Shown here: positions 5,781-13,022 of the stretch, one piece after another | Position numbering within the stretch: the stretch's first letter is position 1 | Layout: every line of letters begins with the position of its first letter | IMG/VR virus record: IMGVR_UViG_3300030406_006868 | Span: 1 to 21,237 of that record | Strand: one strand, 5' to 3' | Length of the DNA: 21,237 bases | DNA from: a virus | Program-made: the position numbers and the translations under genes | Notes under the pieces: model-generated | The model's database searches: none | What the model saw: only the letters and a program-made list of their open reading frames with translations | What the model was told of the DNA's origin: nothing

Positions 5781-6147
5781 CTTTAAATGTAATGATTGTG
5801 ACAGCATACATACATATCATATGAATGTAGATACTTATGATAATGACCTAAGGCGAGTCAATTGCATGAGTTGTACTTCAACAAATATGGTAAGGTTTTT
5901 TGGAAATCAAAAAACAGTTTATTTTAGTGGCATGTTTAATGAAATAACGATAGGCGGTCAAACATTTACTACTGCTGCACAAAAAAAAGCGTTTGAAAAA
6001 GAAAACAACTATATTCCTCTTTCGTATGAAGAAAATCAGCAAGAGACAACTAAAAATCGAAAAAGAATAGAGAAACAACAACAAGAACAAATGAAATCAG
6101 ATGTAGCTGAGATATGTAAAAAAGCATTTCACAAAAATGGGCTTTAA
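5767..6147 (+). CDS. FmdB-like zinc-ribbon protein (126 aa)
   Basis: The N-terminus MPMYSFKCNDCDSIHTY with CNDC (8-11) and CMSC (33-36) is the pattern of FmdB-type zinc ribbons (MPxYxYxC-x2-C and a second CxxC about 20 residues on). The rest is charged and helical, with EENQQETTKNRKRIEKQQQE forming a likely coiled coil at about 85-107. Such ribbons occur in phages next to terminase genes; their role there is not settled in my knowledge. The gene overlaps the upstream gene by 14 nt and its TAA overlaps the stop of the inverted portal gene by 4 bp. Confidence 0.75.
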   Translation: MPMYSFKCNDCDSIHTYHMNVDTYDNDLRRVNCMSCTSTNMVRFFGNQKTVYFSGMFNEITIGGQTFTTAAQKKAFEKENNYIPLSYEENQQETTKNRKRIEKQQQEQMKSDVAEICKKAFHKNGL

Positions 6148-8168
6148 ATAGGGTTCTCCTGAAACTGAAAAGGGGTAGTGACATCAGTTCCAGGAGATTG
6201 AAAAACTTGCGGCGGAGTATAGCCGAATAAAGATAAAAGTTGTAGAGTCGCATCATTTTTTACAGACTCATCAGTAATATTATTAATAGTTTTTAGTAGA
6301 TCATCAGGTTTTATATCTGCCTTCTGTAATTTTGCTAAAAGCATGTTAGCTGGATCTCTCATTTCTTCTTGTACTGCTAATTGATTTTGTTCTTGAGCCT
6401 GTCTCATTTTATCAATAACAGCTCTATAATTAGGATACTCTAGCTTATCTAAAACAAATTCTTTAATATCAATATCAACAGGATTAAAAAAGCCTTCTTG
6501 TGCAAACTTTACAGTTAACTGTGCAAGCTGTGTACGGTTTAAGGGCATTTCACTACCAGCAATTATTTTAGTCTCAAACTCACCTGATGATAAATCTGTT
6601 TTAATATCGACAGCGATTTCCATGACATTATTTTGATTCATAACGCTTTTTCTAATTTGACTTAAGTTTTCCTGAGCAGCATTCTCCATAAACAATGGAT
6701 CTATCTCAATAAAATCACCTGTAGATAATCGAATTATTCTCTGTGATTTATAATACAACTGTATCAACGTTATAATTTTATCTGAGAGCCTAATATTTAA
6801 AGACACAAGCTCTCTTTGCATCTCTCTTATTGCTGTCATAGGGCTTTCTATTAAATCTTCGACCATACGTCCAGAATTAACCCCTACTGGTCTTTCACCA
6901 GATATCATCATTTTATTTACTCTAGCAATATTGTACATATCTTGTTCAAGCAACTGTGCCCTTTGTTCTAAAAGAGGCAAATATTGTAAGTTGTTGTTTG
7001 TGTAATTTATAGGGACCTCGCCTTCACGAATTGATCTATGAGGAACTTCAATAATAGGTTCAGGTCTACATAATGATTCCTTATCTATTTCAGAACCAGC
7101 AGGAATAAGCGTCGCATTTATCCTTGATCCTATCATTCCAGAAATTTCTTTATTAATAGCATCTAATCGTTCTTGTGGATATGTCAAATATTCGACTAAA
7201 GAACAAGGAAAAAAACCATCTGTGTCATAATTACCTTTTTGTATATCAAAAGGAAAACCAAATGGGTAATCAATAGCCTTATCTTCTAAAATACATTTAT
7301 CTGTGTAAGTAATAACACGTCCATTAGGGTACATAAATTGCTGCATTTTTAATTCATCACTATCATCACCCTGAGGATCAATAAAAATTGTATCGTCTTT
7401 AAGATAACATTCATAAATTGTTATGTTGTTTGTAGATTTTTTATATTGATCATCATAATTGTTAGGCATATAAGCCTGAGCAGAGGTGGTATCATTTTTT
7501 ACACTAATAATATTGTCTGTACGCTCGGCATCTAAATTAGATTTATAACTATTATCTTTGTTGCCAGGTGTTAAAGTTTTAATTTTTTCTAAAATCTCAG
7601 GATTGTTTTTATATTTATTTACTAAATCAAATACACTCTGTTCACTTTTAACAAAAATATAATTTGCATTATTAATATCTGTAGCACTTGGATCTGGATA
7701 AAAATTACAAGGATCAATTTGATGATATTTAACCTCGCCTAGTTCGTTTGCTGAATCTTGATTCCAATAAACTTTTGAAATACCAACACCATAGATGAGC
7801 ATTGATAAAACGATATTTCTTTGAAACTCTTTATCGTAATTATTATCAACGACATCTTGTAAACAATCATTTAAAACAGCTGCTTTATCATTAAGTAGCT
7901 GTAAGTTTTCAAAATCACTAAAAGACATTGATCGCAGTACAACTTCTTTTGTTAGTTGCTGATCTAATGTAAATGTTGCCACAGTATCAACAATTGATTT
8001 AAGAATGTTAGAGGTTGAATTAACACTATATTTACTTGTATTTGATTTTTGTGTTTTTAAAGTTCCATTTTTATAGACAGAGTACCGTTTTTTTAACGAC
8101 TCAGTAGGATGAGCGTCAATAGCCTTAGATTTAAGTTTGTTTAGATATTTAATTAACTGAGGTTCCAC
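6144..8168 (-). CDS. Portal protein, P22-like, on the opposite strand (674 aa)
   Basis: The portal forms the dodecameric ring at one capsid vertex through which DNA enters and leaves. The 674-aa length is in the range of P22-type podovirus portals. IDPCNFYPDPSA (151-162) is a conserved portal segment; nearby LSMLIYGVGISKVYWNQD (121-138) and IREMQRELVSLNIRLSDKII in the stem/crown region fit the family. The C-terminus is Gln/Pro-rich. The start is GTG at 8168; a TAA lies two codons upstream in frame, so no longer start exists, and no SD is visible in the preceding 60 nt. It is inverted relative to terminase and capsid genes and has its own control motif at 8228-8247. Confidence 0.9.
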   Translation of the reverse strand: MEPQLIKYLNKLKSKAIDAHPTESLKKRYSVYKNGTLKTQKSNTSKYSVNSTSNILKSIVDTVATFTLDQQLTKEVVLRSMSFSDFENLQLLNDKAAVLNDCLQDVVDNNYDKEFQRNIVLSMLIYGVGISKVYWNQDSANELGEVKYHQIDPCNFYPDPSATDINNANYIFVKSEQSVFDLVNKYKNNPEILEKIKTLTPGNKDNSYKSNLDAERTDNIISVKNDTTSAQAYMPNNYDDQYKKSTNNITIYECYLKDDTIFIDPQGDDSDELKMQQFMYPNGRVITYTDKCILEDKAIDYPFGFPFDIQKGNYDTDGFFPCSLVEYLTYPQERLDAINKEISGMIGSRINATLIPAGSEIDKESLCRPEPIIEVPHRSIREGEVPINYTNNNLQYLPLLEQRAQLLEQDMYNIARVNKMMISGERPVGVNSGRMVEDLIESPMTAIREMQRELVSLNIRLSDKIITLIQLYYKSQRIIRLSTGDFIEIDPLFMENAAQENLSQIRKSVMNQNNVMEIAVDIKTDLSSGEFETKIIAGSEMPLNRTQLAQLTVKFAQEGFFNPVDIDIKEFVLDKLEYPNYRAVIDKMRQAQEQNQLAVQEEMRDPANMLLAKLQKADIKPDDLLKTINNITDESVKNDATLQLLSLFGYTPPQVFQSPGTDVTTPFQFQENPI

Positions 8169-8203
8169 ATATTAAAAATACAATAATAATAAAACTGCAT
8201 ACA

Positions 8204-8247
8204 TTAACAATAATTTATAAAAGTTGCCATAATATAAACTATTGTAA
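8204..8247. promoter_or_regulatory. Control motif C between portal and virion operon
   Basis: CATAATATAAACTATTGT (8228-8245) matches 3312-3329 at 17 of 18 bases. Read on the minus strand, ACAATAGTTTATATTATGG lies about 60 nt upstream of the portal start, in the orientation shared by motifs A and D relative to their genes. On the plus strand TTAACA (8204-8209), 18 nt and CATAAT (8228-8233) also form a sigma70-like promoter, so transcription in either direction is possible. Confidence 0.5.
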
Positions 8248-8258
8248 ATATTTGTTAG

Positions 8259-8296
8259 TTTAAAAAAGGTAATTTTACTAATACTATAGTTTGTAT
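8259..8296 (+). promoter_or_regulatory. Control motif D, promoter for the virion operon
   Basis: ATACTATAGTTTGTAT (8281-8296) is the plus-strand equivalent of motif A (two transitions). TTTAAA (8259-8264), a 17-nt spacer and TACTAT (8282-8287) fit a sigma70-like promoter. A start about 7 nt after the -10 would fall at or next to the ATG at 8295, giving a leaderless or nearly leaderless transcript. Confidence 0.45.
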
Positions 8297-8693
8297 GGAG
8301 CTATTAGGAAAAAAACTTACATTAAAAAAAACATTTGAAGATATTTGCGAAGTCTTAACTTACACACCGTCTCAAAGTGTTCATAAATTAGGACAATATC
8401 AAATCAATATTCCTGGTGTAGGTCCATTGATTTTAAACGAAAAAGTAATTCGTCTTTTGTTTGATGTGATCGAGCAAAAAAAACCTCAAGAAATTAAAGA
8501 AGAAAAAAAACCAGTAAAGCCTAATTTAGAACAGGCAAGAAATGACCTTATGTCTTTAAAGAAAGACGATTTATTGAAGGTTGTTTCAGACATGAAGCTA
8601 GAAGATGACATTGCTAGCTCCTTAAAAAAAGCCCTTTTAGTAGAAGAAATTCTTAAAGAGAAATTTGGAGAGGATTACAAAGCTAAAGGGTAA
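8295..8693 (+). CDS. Hypothetical protein with SAP/HeH-like C-terminus (132 aa)
   Basis: Function not recognised. The N-terminal half (1-60) mixes helices and a beta-like segment (YQINIPGVGPLILNEKVI); a Lys/Pro/Glu-rich linker (63-77) leads to a helical C-terminal part, DLMSLKKDDLLKVVSDMKLE then LKKALLVEEILKEKFGEDY, which has the helix-extended-helix look of SAP or HeH domains that bind nucleic acid or chromatin-like partners. Position before the scaffold suggests a head-assembly role. The ATG has no SD and lies 6 nt after ACTATAGT, so it may be translated from a leaderless transcript. Confidence 0.65.
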   Translation: MELLGKKLTLKKTFEDICEVLTYTPSQSVHKLGQYQINIPGVGPLILNEKVIRLLFDVIEQKKPQEIKEEKKPVKPNLEQARNDLMSLKKDDLLKVVSDMKLEDDIASSLKKALLVEEILKEKFGEDYKAKG

Positions 8694-8716
8694 ACGTATT
8701 AATAAGGAGAAAGCAA

Positions 8717-9541
8717 ATGGAAGACACCCAGTCTACCGAGTTAGCTTCTGAAGTCACCCAAGCATCTGGGTTAGAAGACAGCAGCACTCAACAATTAAAT
8801 GGGCTAGTTGAACAGGCAGAGACTCAAGTTAGTAGTGAGCCAGAACTAAGCGCATTACAGCAAGATAAAAGGTATACAGAGTTTTGGAACGAAGATCCAA
8901 ACAAAATGTACGACCATATAAAACACTTAGAGTCAAAGCAAAGCGAATCCCAACAAGCAATAAAGGAATTAGAGACTTTAAAACAAGAACGAGACTCTCT
9001 AAATATGCAATTGCAAACATATAACAAAGCTTTAGAAGATCCAACTACGGGTCCTATCTATCAGCAAGCGTTAAATGATGCAAATATAGCTGTAGCAAAA
9101 GCTCAATATGGTGACTTACCGCCAGAACAATTAGCTCAATTGCAGCAAAAAGACACTGAAATGAACCACCTTTATAGCAAGTATGATGAGCTAGAAGCTC
9201 AACTGATGCACATTCAGCAAGAAAAAATTGCTAATGAAGCAACACAAAACATACTTTCTAAAGCAAAAGAGTATGGAATAGATCCAAAGTTAAATGAATT
9301 TTTTGAGTATGCAAAAAATCAAAACTTAGATCCGAATTACTACGAAATGTCATGGCTAAATATGGCTATGCCTCAAATTATTGAAGGTAATTCAAAAAAA
9401 GCTGTTGAGGCTTATGTAAAAGCGAACCAGGAAACACATAAAGGAAGTGTTTATAGTTCGCCACAAAAAAGCGCAACACCAACAGGTTCTACTCAAGGTG
9501 AAAGTCTAAAAAGCATATTAGAAAGAAAGTTAAAATTTTAA
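8717..9541 (+). CDS. Capsid scaffolding protein (274 aa)
   Basis: Scaffolds direct capsid assembly and leave before or during packaging. This 274-aa protein has the usual features: very acidic, Ser/Gln-rich disordered start (1-50), a long coiled coil (about 72-115, with IKELETLKQERDSLNMQLQ), a second helical stretch (136-175, with QLQQKDTEMNHLYSKYDELE), and a short basic C-terminus (ESLKSILERKLKF) of the kind that contacts capsid protein. Immediate position before the major capsid gene supports the call. SD AAGGAG lies 7 nt before the ATG at 8717. Confidence 0.8.
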   Translation: MEDTQSTELASEVTQASGLEDSSTQQLNGLVEQAETQVSSEPELSALQQDKRYTEFWNEDPNKMYDHIKHLESKQSESQQAIKELETLKQERDSLNMQLQTYNKALEDPTTGPIYQQALNDANIAVAKAQYGDLPPEQLAQLQQKDTEMNHLYSKYDELEAQLMHIQQEKIANEATQNILSKAKEYGIDPKLNEFFEYAKNQNLDPNYYEMSWLNMAMPQIIEGNSKKAVEAYVKANQETHKGSVYSSPQKSATPTGSTQGESLKSILERKLKF

Positions 9542-9563
9542 AGTCTTCATAAAGGAAGATTAA

Positions 9564-10571
9564 ATGGCAATTTTAGATGATATTGGAGCAGCTTTATACG
9601 AGTATGTTCCTGGCAAAATTTATGAGCAAACATATAAAAGAAATAGTGCTTTAAAATTTTTAATTGGTGACAACAAAGAGTTGATGCCTCACGGTAATGA
9701 TTTTGGGTTTATCTGTCAGTTAGGAGAAGTACCAACAGTTGAATATATTTCAGGAGATGGTACAGACACCTTTAGTAACAACACTTCAAATACATTGTTA
9801 AGAGCAACATTACCTTATAAAAATATGGTAGCAAACACTGTCTTAACACTTGAAGACTTTGTTAAGTTTGGTGGCGACAAAACTCAAATTGTTTCATTAG
9901 CACAAGCGAAGGCTGCTCAAACAGTTAACAGTCAAGTAGTCAAACTATCAAGAGACTTGTATCTATCAGGTACTGGCGCAAATGCTAAAAGGTTTAATGG
10001 TTTAGAAGATATATTTGCTGGTAATGGTGTTGCTTATGCAGGTATTACTCCTGTTGCTGGTACTAACACAGAAGATTGGTTAGCTACTACAGATAATGCT
10101 GTAAACACTATTAACTTTGCCGAATTACAGAAAATGATTGCAAATGTTCGTGATAATGCAGGTTTTTATGCAAATGGAGAAGAAACCGGAACTGCATTAA
10201 TTACACCAGATATGATTTTGTCTAACGGCAATGTTCAAAGTCAGTTTGCATCAACACAACAAGGTCAACAAGTCTATAACGATGAAGCCAACTTGAATGC
10301 AGGGTTTGGAACTATCTTTGTAAACAGAATTCCTTGGTATACAGACAGTTATTGTCCAGGTGACGCAGGTGTTGCGAACAACCATTGTTATATCTTATCT
10401 AAAAACTCTATCAGATTTGGATATGTGTATGGTTTTGACAGACCTAGTCCATTATCAGGATCTAACGTTATGCCTAATCAGCCAGTTCAAAATAACGTTA
10501 ACTTCATGTCTGGTAACTACTTTTGTGTCAAAAGAAACGCAAACGCACGTTTCACAGCGATTAACGCTTAA
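9564..10571 (+). CDS. Major capsid protein (335 aa)
   Basis: The 335-aa product has the composition and pattern of a HK97-fold shell protein of the P22/N4-type group: N-terminal helix (LDDIGAALYEYVPGKIYEQT), a strand-rich body including GNDFGFICQLGEVPTVEYIS, a spine-like helical stretch around AQAKAAQTVNSQVVKLSRDL (about 113-132), and a C-terminal strand region with SGNYFCVKRNANARF. It carries few charged clusters and follows the scaffold gene by 22 nt with SD AAGGAAG. Neighbouring scaffold and decoration-like genes fix the role more strongly than any single motif. Codon use is richer in GCT/GGT than flanking genes, as expected for a highly expressed protein. Confidence 0.85.
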   Translation: MAILDDIGAALYEYVPGKIYEQTYKRNSALKFLIGDNKELMPHGNDFGFICQLGEVPTVEYISGDGTDTFSNNTSNTLLRATLPYKNMVANTVLTLEDFVKFGGDKTQIVSLAQAKAAQTVNSQVVKLSRDLYLSGTGANAKRFNGLEDIFAGNGVAYAGITPVAGTNTEDWLATTDNAVNTINFAELQKMIANVRDNAGFYANGEETGTALITPDMILSNGNVQSQFASTQQGQQVYNDEANLNAGFGTIFVNRIPWYTDSYCPGDAGVANNHCYILSKNSIRFGYVYGFDRPSPLSGSNVMPNQPVQNNVNFMSGNYFCVKRNANARFTAINA

Positions 10572-10580
10572 GGAGAAATT

Positions 10581-11072
10581 ATGTCTAGTTCATATTATGA
10601 TTCAGTCGATGATGAAGTTTTTTCAAAATCGTCAACTACACAGCTATACCCTTTAGGTACAGTTATGACACGTGTTGATGAAGAAAATAATGAAGAAATC
10701 GAATATATCTACTTAGAAGCACATGTTGCAATAGCTGCAAACACTATTTCTTATTTAGATGTAAATCAAACTGCACGTCTATTACCAGCTGCAGGTGGTG
10801 AAGTAAACATCGTACCATTAGGAATTGATTATGCAGTAGGTGCGGGCGAATATGCATTTTTTGTTATTAGAGGAACTTTTACAGGAACTGCTGACGCTGC
10901 AGGTATCACAAACTCAAATTATGTGGAATGGATTAAGGCAACAACAACACTTAAAGATGTAGTTGGACTTAAAACTGCTACGACAATTGGGTATGCAAAG
11001 GAGGCAATAGCTGCAAATGCAACGGGTAAAATTTATTTATTCGGTACTAACGCATGTGATGTAGCTGTATAA
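10581..11072 (+). CDS. Capsid decoration-like protein, array 1 copy 1 (163 aa)
   Basis: First of four tandem related genes. Shared features are a Q-x-x-PLG turn near residue 24 (TQLYPLGTVM), a Y-I-Y strand (EYIYLEAH), and a central GEYAFFVIRGTFTG strand pair corresponding to AGQFGFVVYKGE in the later copies, ending near a C-terminal I-Y-L-F-G strand. The Ala/Gly/Thr-rich beta composition, and position 9 nt after the major capsid gene with SD AAGGAG, resemble head decoration (cement) proteins in marine phages. This copy is the most Ala-rich and divergent and probably the main, highly expressed one. Function is inferred from position and composition. Confidence 0.6.
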   Translation: MSSSYYDSVDDEVFSKSSTTQLYPLGTVMTRVDEENNEEIEYIYLEAHVAIAANTISYLDVNQTARLLPAAGGEVNIVPLGIDYAVGAGEYAFFVIRGTFTGTADAAGITNSNYVEWIKATTTLKDVVGLKTATTIGYAKEAIAANATGKIYLFGTNACDVAV

Positions 11073-11082
11073 ATCAAATAAA

Positions 11083-11106
11083 GGTAGGAGGCATTGGCCT
11101 CCTACC
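11083..11106. other. Perfect GC-rich hairpin between array-1 copies 1 and 2
   Basis: GGTAGGAGGC (11083-11092), loop ATTG, GCCTCCTACC (11097-11106): a perfect 10-bp stem in otherwise AT-rich DNA. It sits just after the stop at 11072 and buries the only AGGAGG near the next gene. No T-run follows on the plus strand; on the minus strand it is followed by TTTATTTGATTT, as in an intrinsic terminator. It may end or stabilise the capsid mRNA, block antisense transcripts, or throttle translation of the next gene. Confidence 0.6.
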
Positions 11107-11123
11107 AATGGATAAACAAAAAA

Positions 11124-11630
11124 ATGACAAATTCAGCAAATTTAAGATATACGTATGATAAAAACGATTTTTTGTCGCCCCATACAAAACAAGAATTCCC
11201 TTTAGGGTTTTTAGCTACAGTCGAATCAGATGATGGAGTGTATCAAAATATTTATCTATATGTTAAATCAGGAGAAACAACTTTATATTCTTATCGACCA
11301 CATCAAAGAGAAGCTGGATTTGAATTGATACCAATTAGAGATGACACAAATTATATTCCAATTTTTGTACCTCAGTTTGATATACCACCAAATACATTTG
11401 CATTTGTTTTGTTAAAAGGCAAAGGAAAAGCAAATGTTAGATCTGGCCCAGCAGGTGTTGTAAATGGAACTTATTTTACTCCAAGAATTGGTATTCCAGA
11501 ATTTTTTTATGGAACAAATACAAATATGGGTGAATCTGTTTATGGTTCAGCTTTAGAACCAATGAACGATGGAGAAACAAAAGTCATAGAAGTGCACATG
11601 ATGGGTAGACTAGAGAGGTTATACGGATAA
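11124..11630 (+). CDS. Decoration-like protein, array 1 copy 2 (168 aa)
   Basis: Second tandem paralogue: KQEFPLGF at 22-29, NIYLYVKSG, and VPQFDIPPNTFAFVLLKGKG (about 88-107), matching VIPQFDMKAGQFGFVVYKGE of copy 3. I choose ATG 11124 because it places PLG at residue 26, as in the other copies (24-27). A TTG at 11094 in the same frame would add 10 residues and sits inside the hairpin with AGGAGG only 2 nt upstream; the true start is uncertain. The stop at 11628-11630 overlaps the next start (TAATG). Confidence 0.6.
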   Translation: MTNSANLRYTYDKNDFLSPHTKQEFPLGFLATVESDDGVYQNIYLYVKSGETTLYSYRPHQREAGFELIPIRDDTNYIPIFVPQFDIPPNTFAFVLLKGKGKANVRSGPAGVVNGTYFTPRIGIPEFFYGTNTNMGESVYGSALEPMNDGETKVIEVHMMGRLERLYG

Positions 11631-12145
11631 TGAAAACAAGTTTAAGACTGTCGTTAAAATCTCATTTACTTAATAATGCGCATGATAAACAAGAGCTACC
11701 TTTAGGTTATCAGCCAAATTTAGAAGATTATTCTACTATATACGATGCAGAATATATATATATACAAGCGGGTGAAGATATAACCGCTTTTCAACCATAT
11801 GGCGTTTTCGGACAAGAAAAAATATTTTCAATTGATGAATATGTAACCACAACAATGAGAATTGCTAGACTAGTTATACCTCAATTTGATATGAAGGCAG
11901 GTCAGTTTGGTTTTGTGGTATACAAAGGAGAATGTATAGCCAATGTAGGAGCAGCAGCTGATGGAAATGTTTTTGACTATCTAGCAGCGAGACAAACTGT
12001 TACTGACAGGCTTTTTTTTCAATCATCACAACCAGATTTAGTTTTAGATGGCACGTTTGCATTTACATTAGAACCTCTTGTTGGAGGACAAATAGCAAAT
12101 AAAAAAATATGTTTACTAGGTAAAGACGGGAGGTTAGGACAATGA
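11630..12145 (+). CDS. Decoration-like protein, array 1 copy 3 (171 aa)
   Basis: Third tandem paralogue. DKQELPLGYQ (19-28), EYIYIQAGED (38-47) and LVIPQFDMKAGQFGFVVYKG (about 82-101) align with copies 2 and 4, and the C-terminus has the KICLLGKDG strand. The 35 bases encoding QFDMKAGQFGFV are identical to those in copy 4, although flanking sequence is diverged. Start ATG 11630 overlaps the previous stop and the gene overlaps the next by 4 nt, so copies 2-4 are translationally coupled. Beta-rich composition with no membrane segment is consistent with a surface protein of the head or neck. Confidence 0.6.
   Translation: MKTSLRLSLKSHLLNNAHDKQELPLGYQPNLEDYSTIYDAEYIYIQAGEDITAFQPYGVFGQEKIFSIDEYVTTTMRIARLVIPQFDMKAGQFGFVVYKGECIANVGAAADGNVFDYLAARQTVTDRLFFQSSQPDLVLDGTFAFTLEPLVGGQIANKKICLLGKDGRLGQ
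11882..11916 (+). repeat. 35-nt identical block, copy in gene 11630
   Basis: Thirty-five bases beginning CAATTTGATATGAAGG are identical to 12394-12428. They encode QFDMKAGQFGFV in the same frame of two tandem paralogues 512 bases apart. Confidence 0.85.
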
Positions 12146-12651
12146 CAATTGCAAGTAAGCATCTTCTATCAGTCCCTGATGATGTTTTTGTGAGAGCATT
12201 TGATAAACAAATATATAGTTTAGGAACATTAATATTAAATAAAAATACTAATTCGATTTATGCGCAACATTTAATTTTTTGCAGTGCAACATTTGATGTA
12301 GTCAAACATCAACCATATTTTATAGGTAAAAACAGTGAATTAATACAATATAGCAGCAGCTATCAACCAGAAGGACAAGTTGTAGTATGTCCACAATTTG
12401 ATATGAAGGCAGGTCAGTTTGGTTTTGTTATATATCAAGGTGAAGGACTATTTAAATTAGAAGATACCGTAGCATTTGCTAAAAATAGCTATATACGTGC
12501 AGAGGGTGATATACCTGATGCATTTGGAAAAAAATATGGAGATACGATAAATCAAGTTGTATGTGGTTTTTTAACAGAAGATCAAGAAACTGGTCAGAAT
12601 CCAGTTAAATGTTGTTTGTTTGGACAAGAGATAAGTATACCGCCAACTTAA
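12142..12651 (+). CDS. Decoration-like protein, array 1 copy 4 (169 aa)
   Basis: Fourth tandem paralogue. DKQIYSLGTL (21-30, Ser in place of Pro), VVVCPQFDMKAGQFGFVIYQ (about 81-100) and a C-terminal KCCLFGQE strand match copy 3. It has more Cys than the others. The ATG overlaps the previous stop (ATGA), with GGGAGG/TTAGGA purine tracts upstream. It closes the first array; 14 nt further on, after a fresh AGGAGA SD, the second, unrelated-looking array begins. Role as for the other copies: probable head or neck surface component, not proven. Confidence 0.6.
   Translation: MTIASKHLLSVPDDVFVRAFDKQIYSLGTLILNKNTNSIYAQHLIFCSATFDVVKHQPYFIGKNSELIQYSSSYQPEGQVVVCPQFDMKAGQFGFVIYQGEGLFKLEDTVAFAKNSYIRAEGDIPDAFGKKYGDTINQVVCGFLTEDQETGQNPVKCCLFGQEISIPPT
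12394..12428 (+). repeat. 35-nt identical block, copy in gene 12142
   Basis: Second copy of the block at 11882-11916, identical over 35 bases, ending GGTTTTGT. Confidence 0.85.
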
Positions 12652-12665
12652 TTTAGGAGATGTAA

Positions 12666-13022
12666 ATGTTATATAAAAATCATTATGAAGCACTAGAATC
12701 AAATATAGAGGAAAGACGACAAGTAAACCAATATTACTCAAATGAGATACAAGCAACTACTACTCCTGGAGAAATCGCATTTAGACATCAATTCAATGAA
12801 GACCCAGCTGTGTTTAGAGTAGCGTCAGGATATATTATTAACGATGGCCCTGATCTGGTTGATATAGAACTTAAATTTACAACAGATGAAACAAATGAGC
12901 CTTATTCTGATCAAATATCTATCTTACCAAATACTAAAGAAAGCTTAAATAAATACTCTTTAATTAGTTCTATTCGTCATAAAAGTACTGGGACCTCAAA
13001 CATTAGGATTTTTGCTACATGA
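12666..13022 (+). CDS. Small beta-rich protein, array 2 copy 1 (118 aa)
   Basis: First of five consecutive small genes whose C-terminal about 65 residues follow one pattern: a G-x-I-x-N/D strand turn (SGYIINDGPDLVDIELKF), then a mid strand with S/T-rich loop, an L-x-x-x-E/K segment (ISILPNTKESLNKYSLI) and a final I-x-I strand (SNIRIFAT). Its N-terminus is different and charged (NHYEALESNIEERRQVNQ). SD AGGAGA lies 6 nt before ATG 12666, and the stop overlaps the next start (ATGA). Unknown function; position suggests a virion surface or neck protein. Confidence 0.6.
   Translation: MLYKNHYEALESNIEERRQVNQYYSNEIQATTTPGEIAFRHQFNEDPAVFRVASGYIINDGPDLVDIELKFTTDETNEPYSDQISILPNTKESLNKYSLISSIRHKSTGTSNIRIFAT

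Noticed and set aside
1489-8296. True T7-type promoters
   Set aside because: Only the ACTATAG core resembles them; the upstream TAATACGACTC part and the GGGAGA start are absent, and several sites fit sigma70 -35/-10 spacing instead.
8824-9044. Two minus-strand frames (67 and 71 codons) antisense to the scaffold gene
   Set aside because: Both mirror the Glu/Gln-rich coding strand as Leu/Cys/Ser-rich peptides, typical of shadows.
10360-10656. 98-codon plus-strand frame overlapping the capsid gene end
   Set aside because: It overlaps the 3' end of the capsid gene and the start of the first decoration gene in another frame, has no SD, and its Ser/Leu/Thr-rich product reads like shadow translation.
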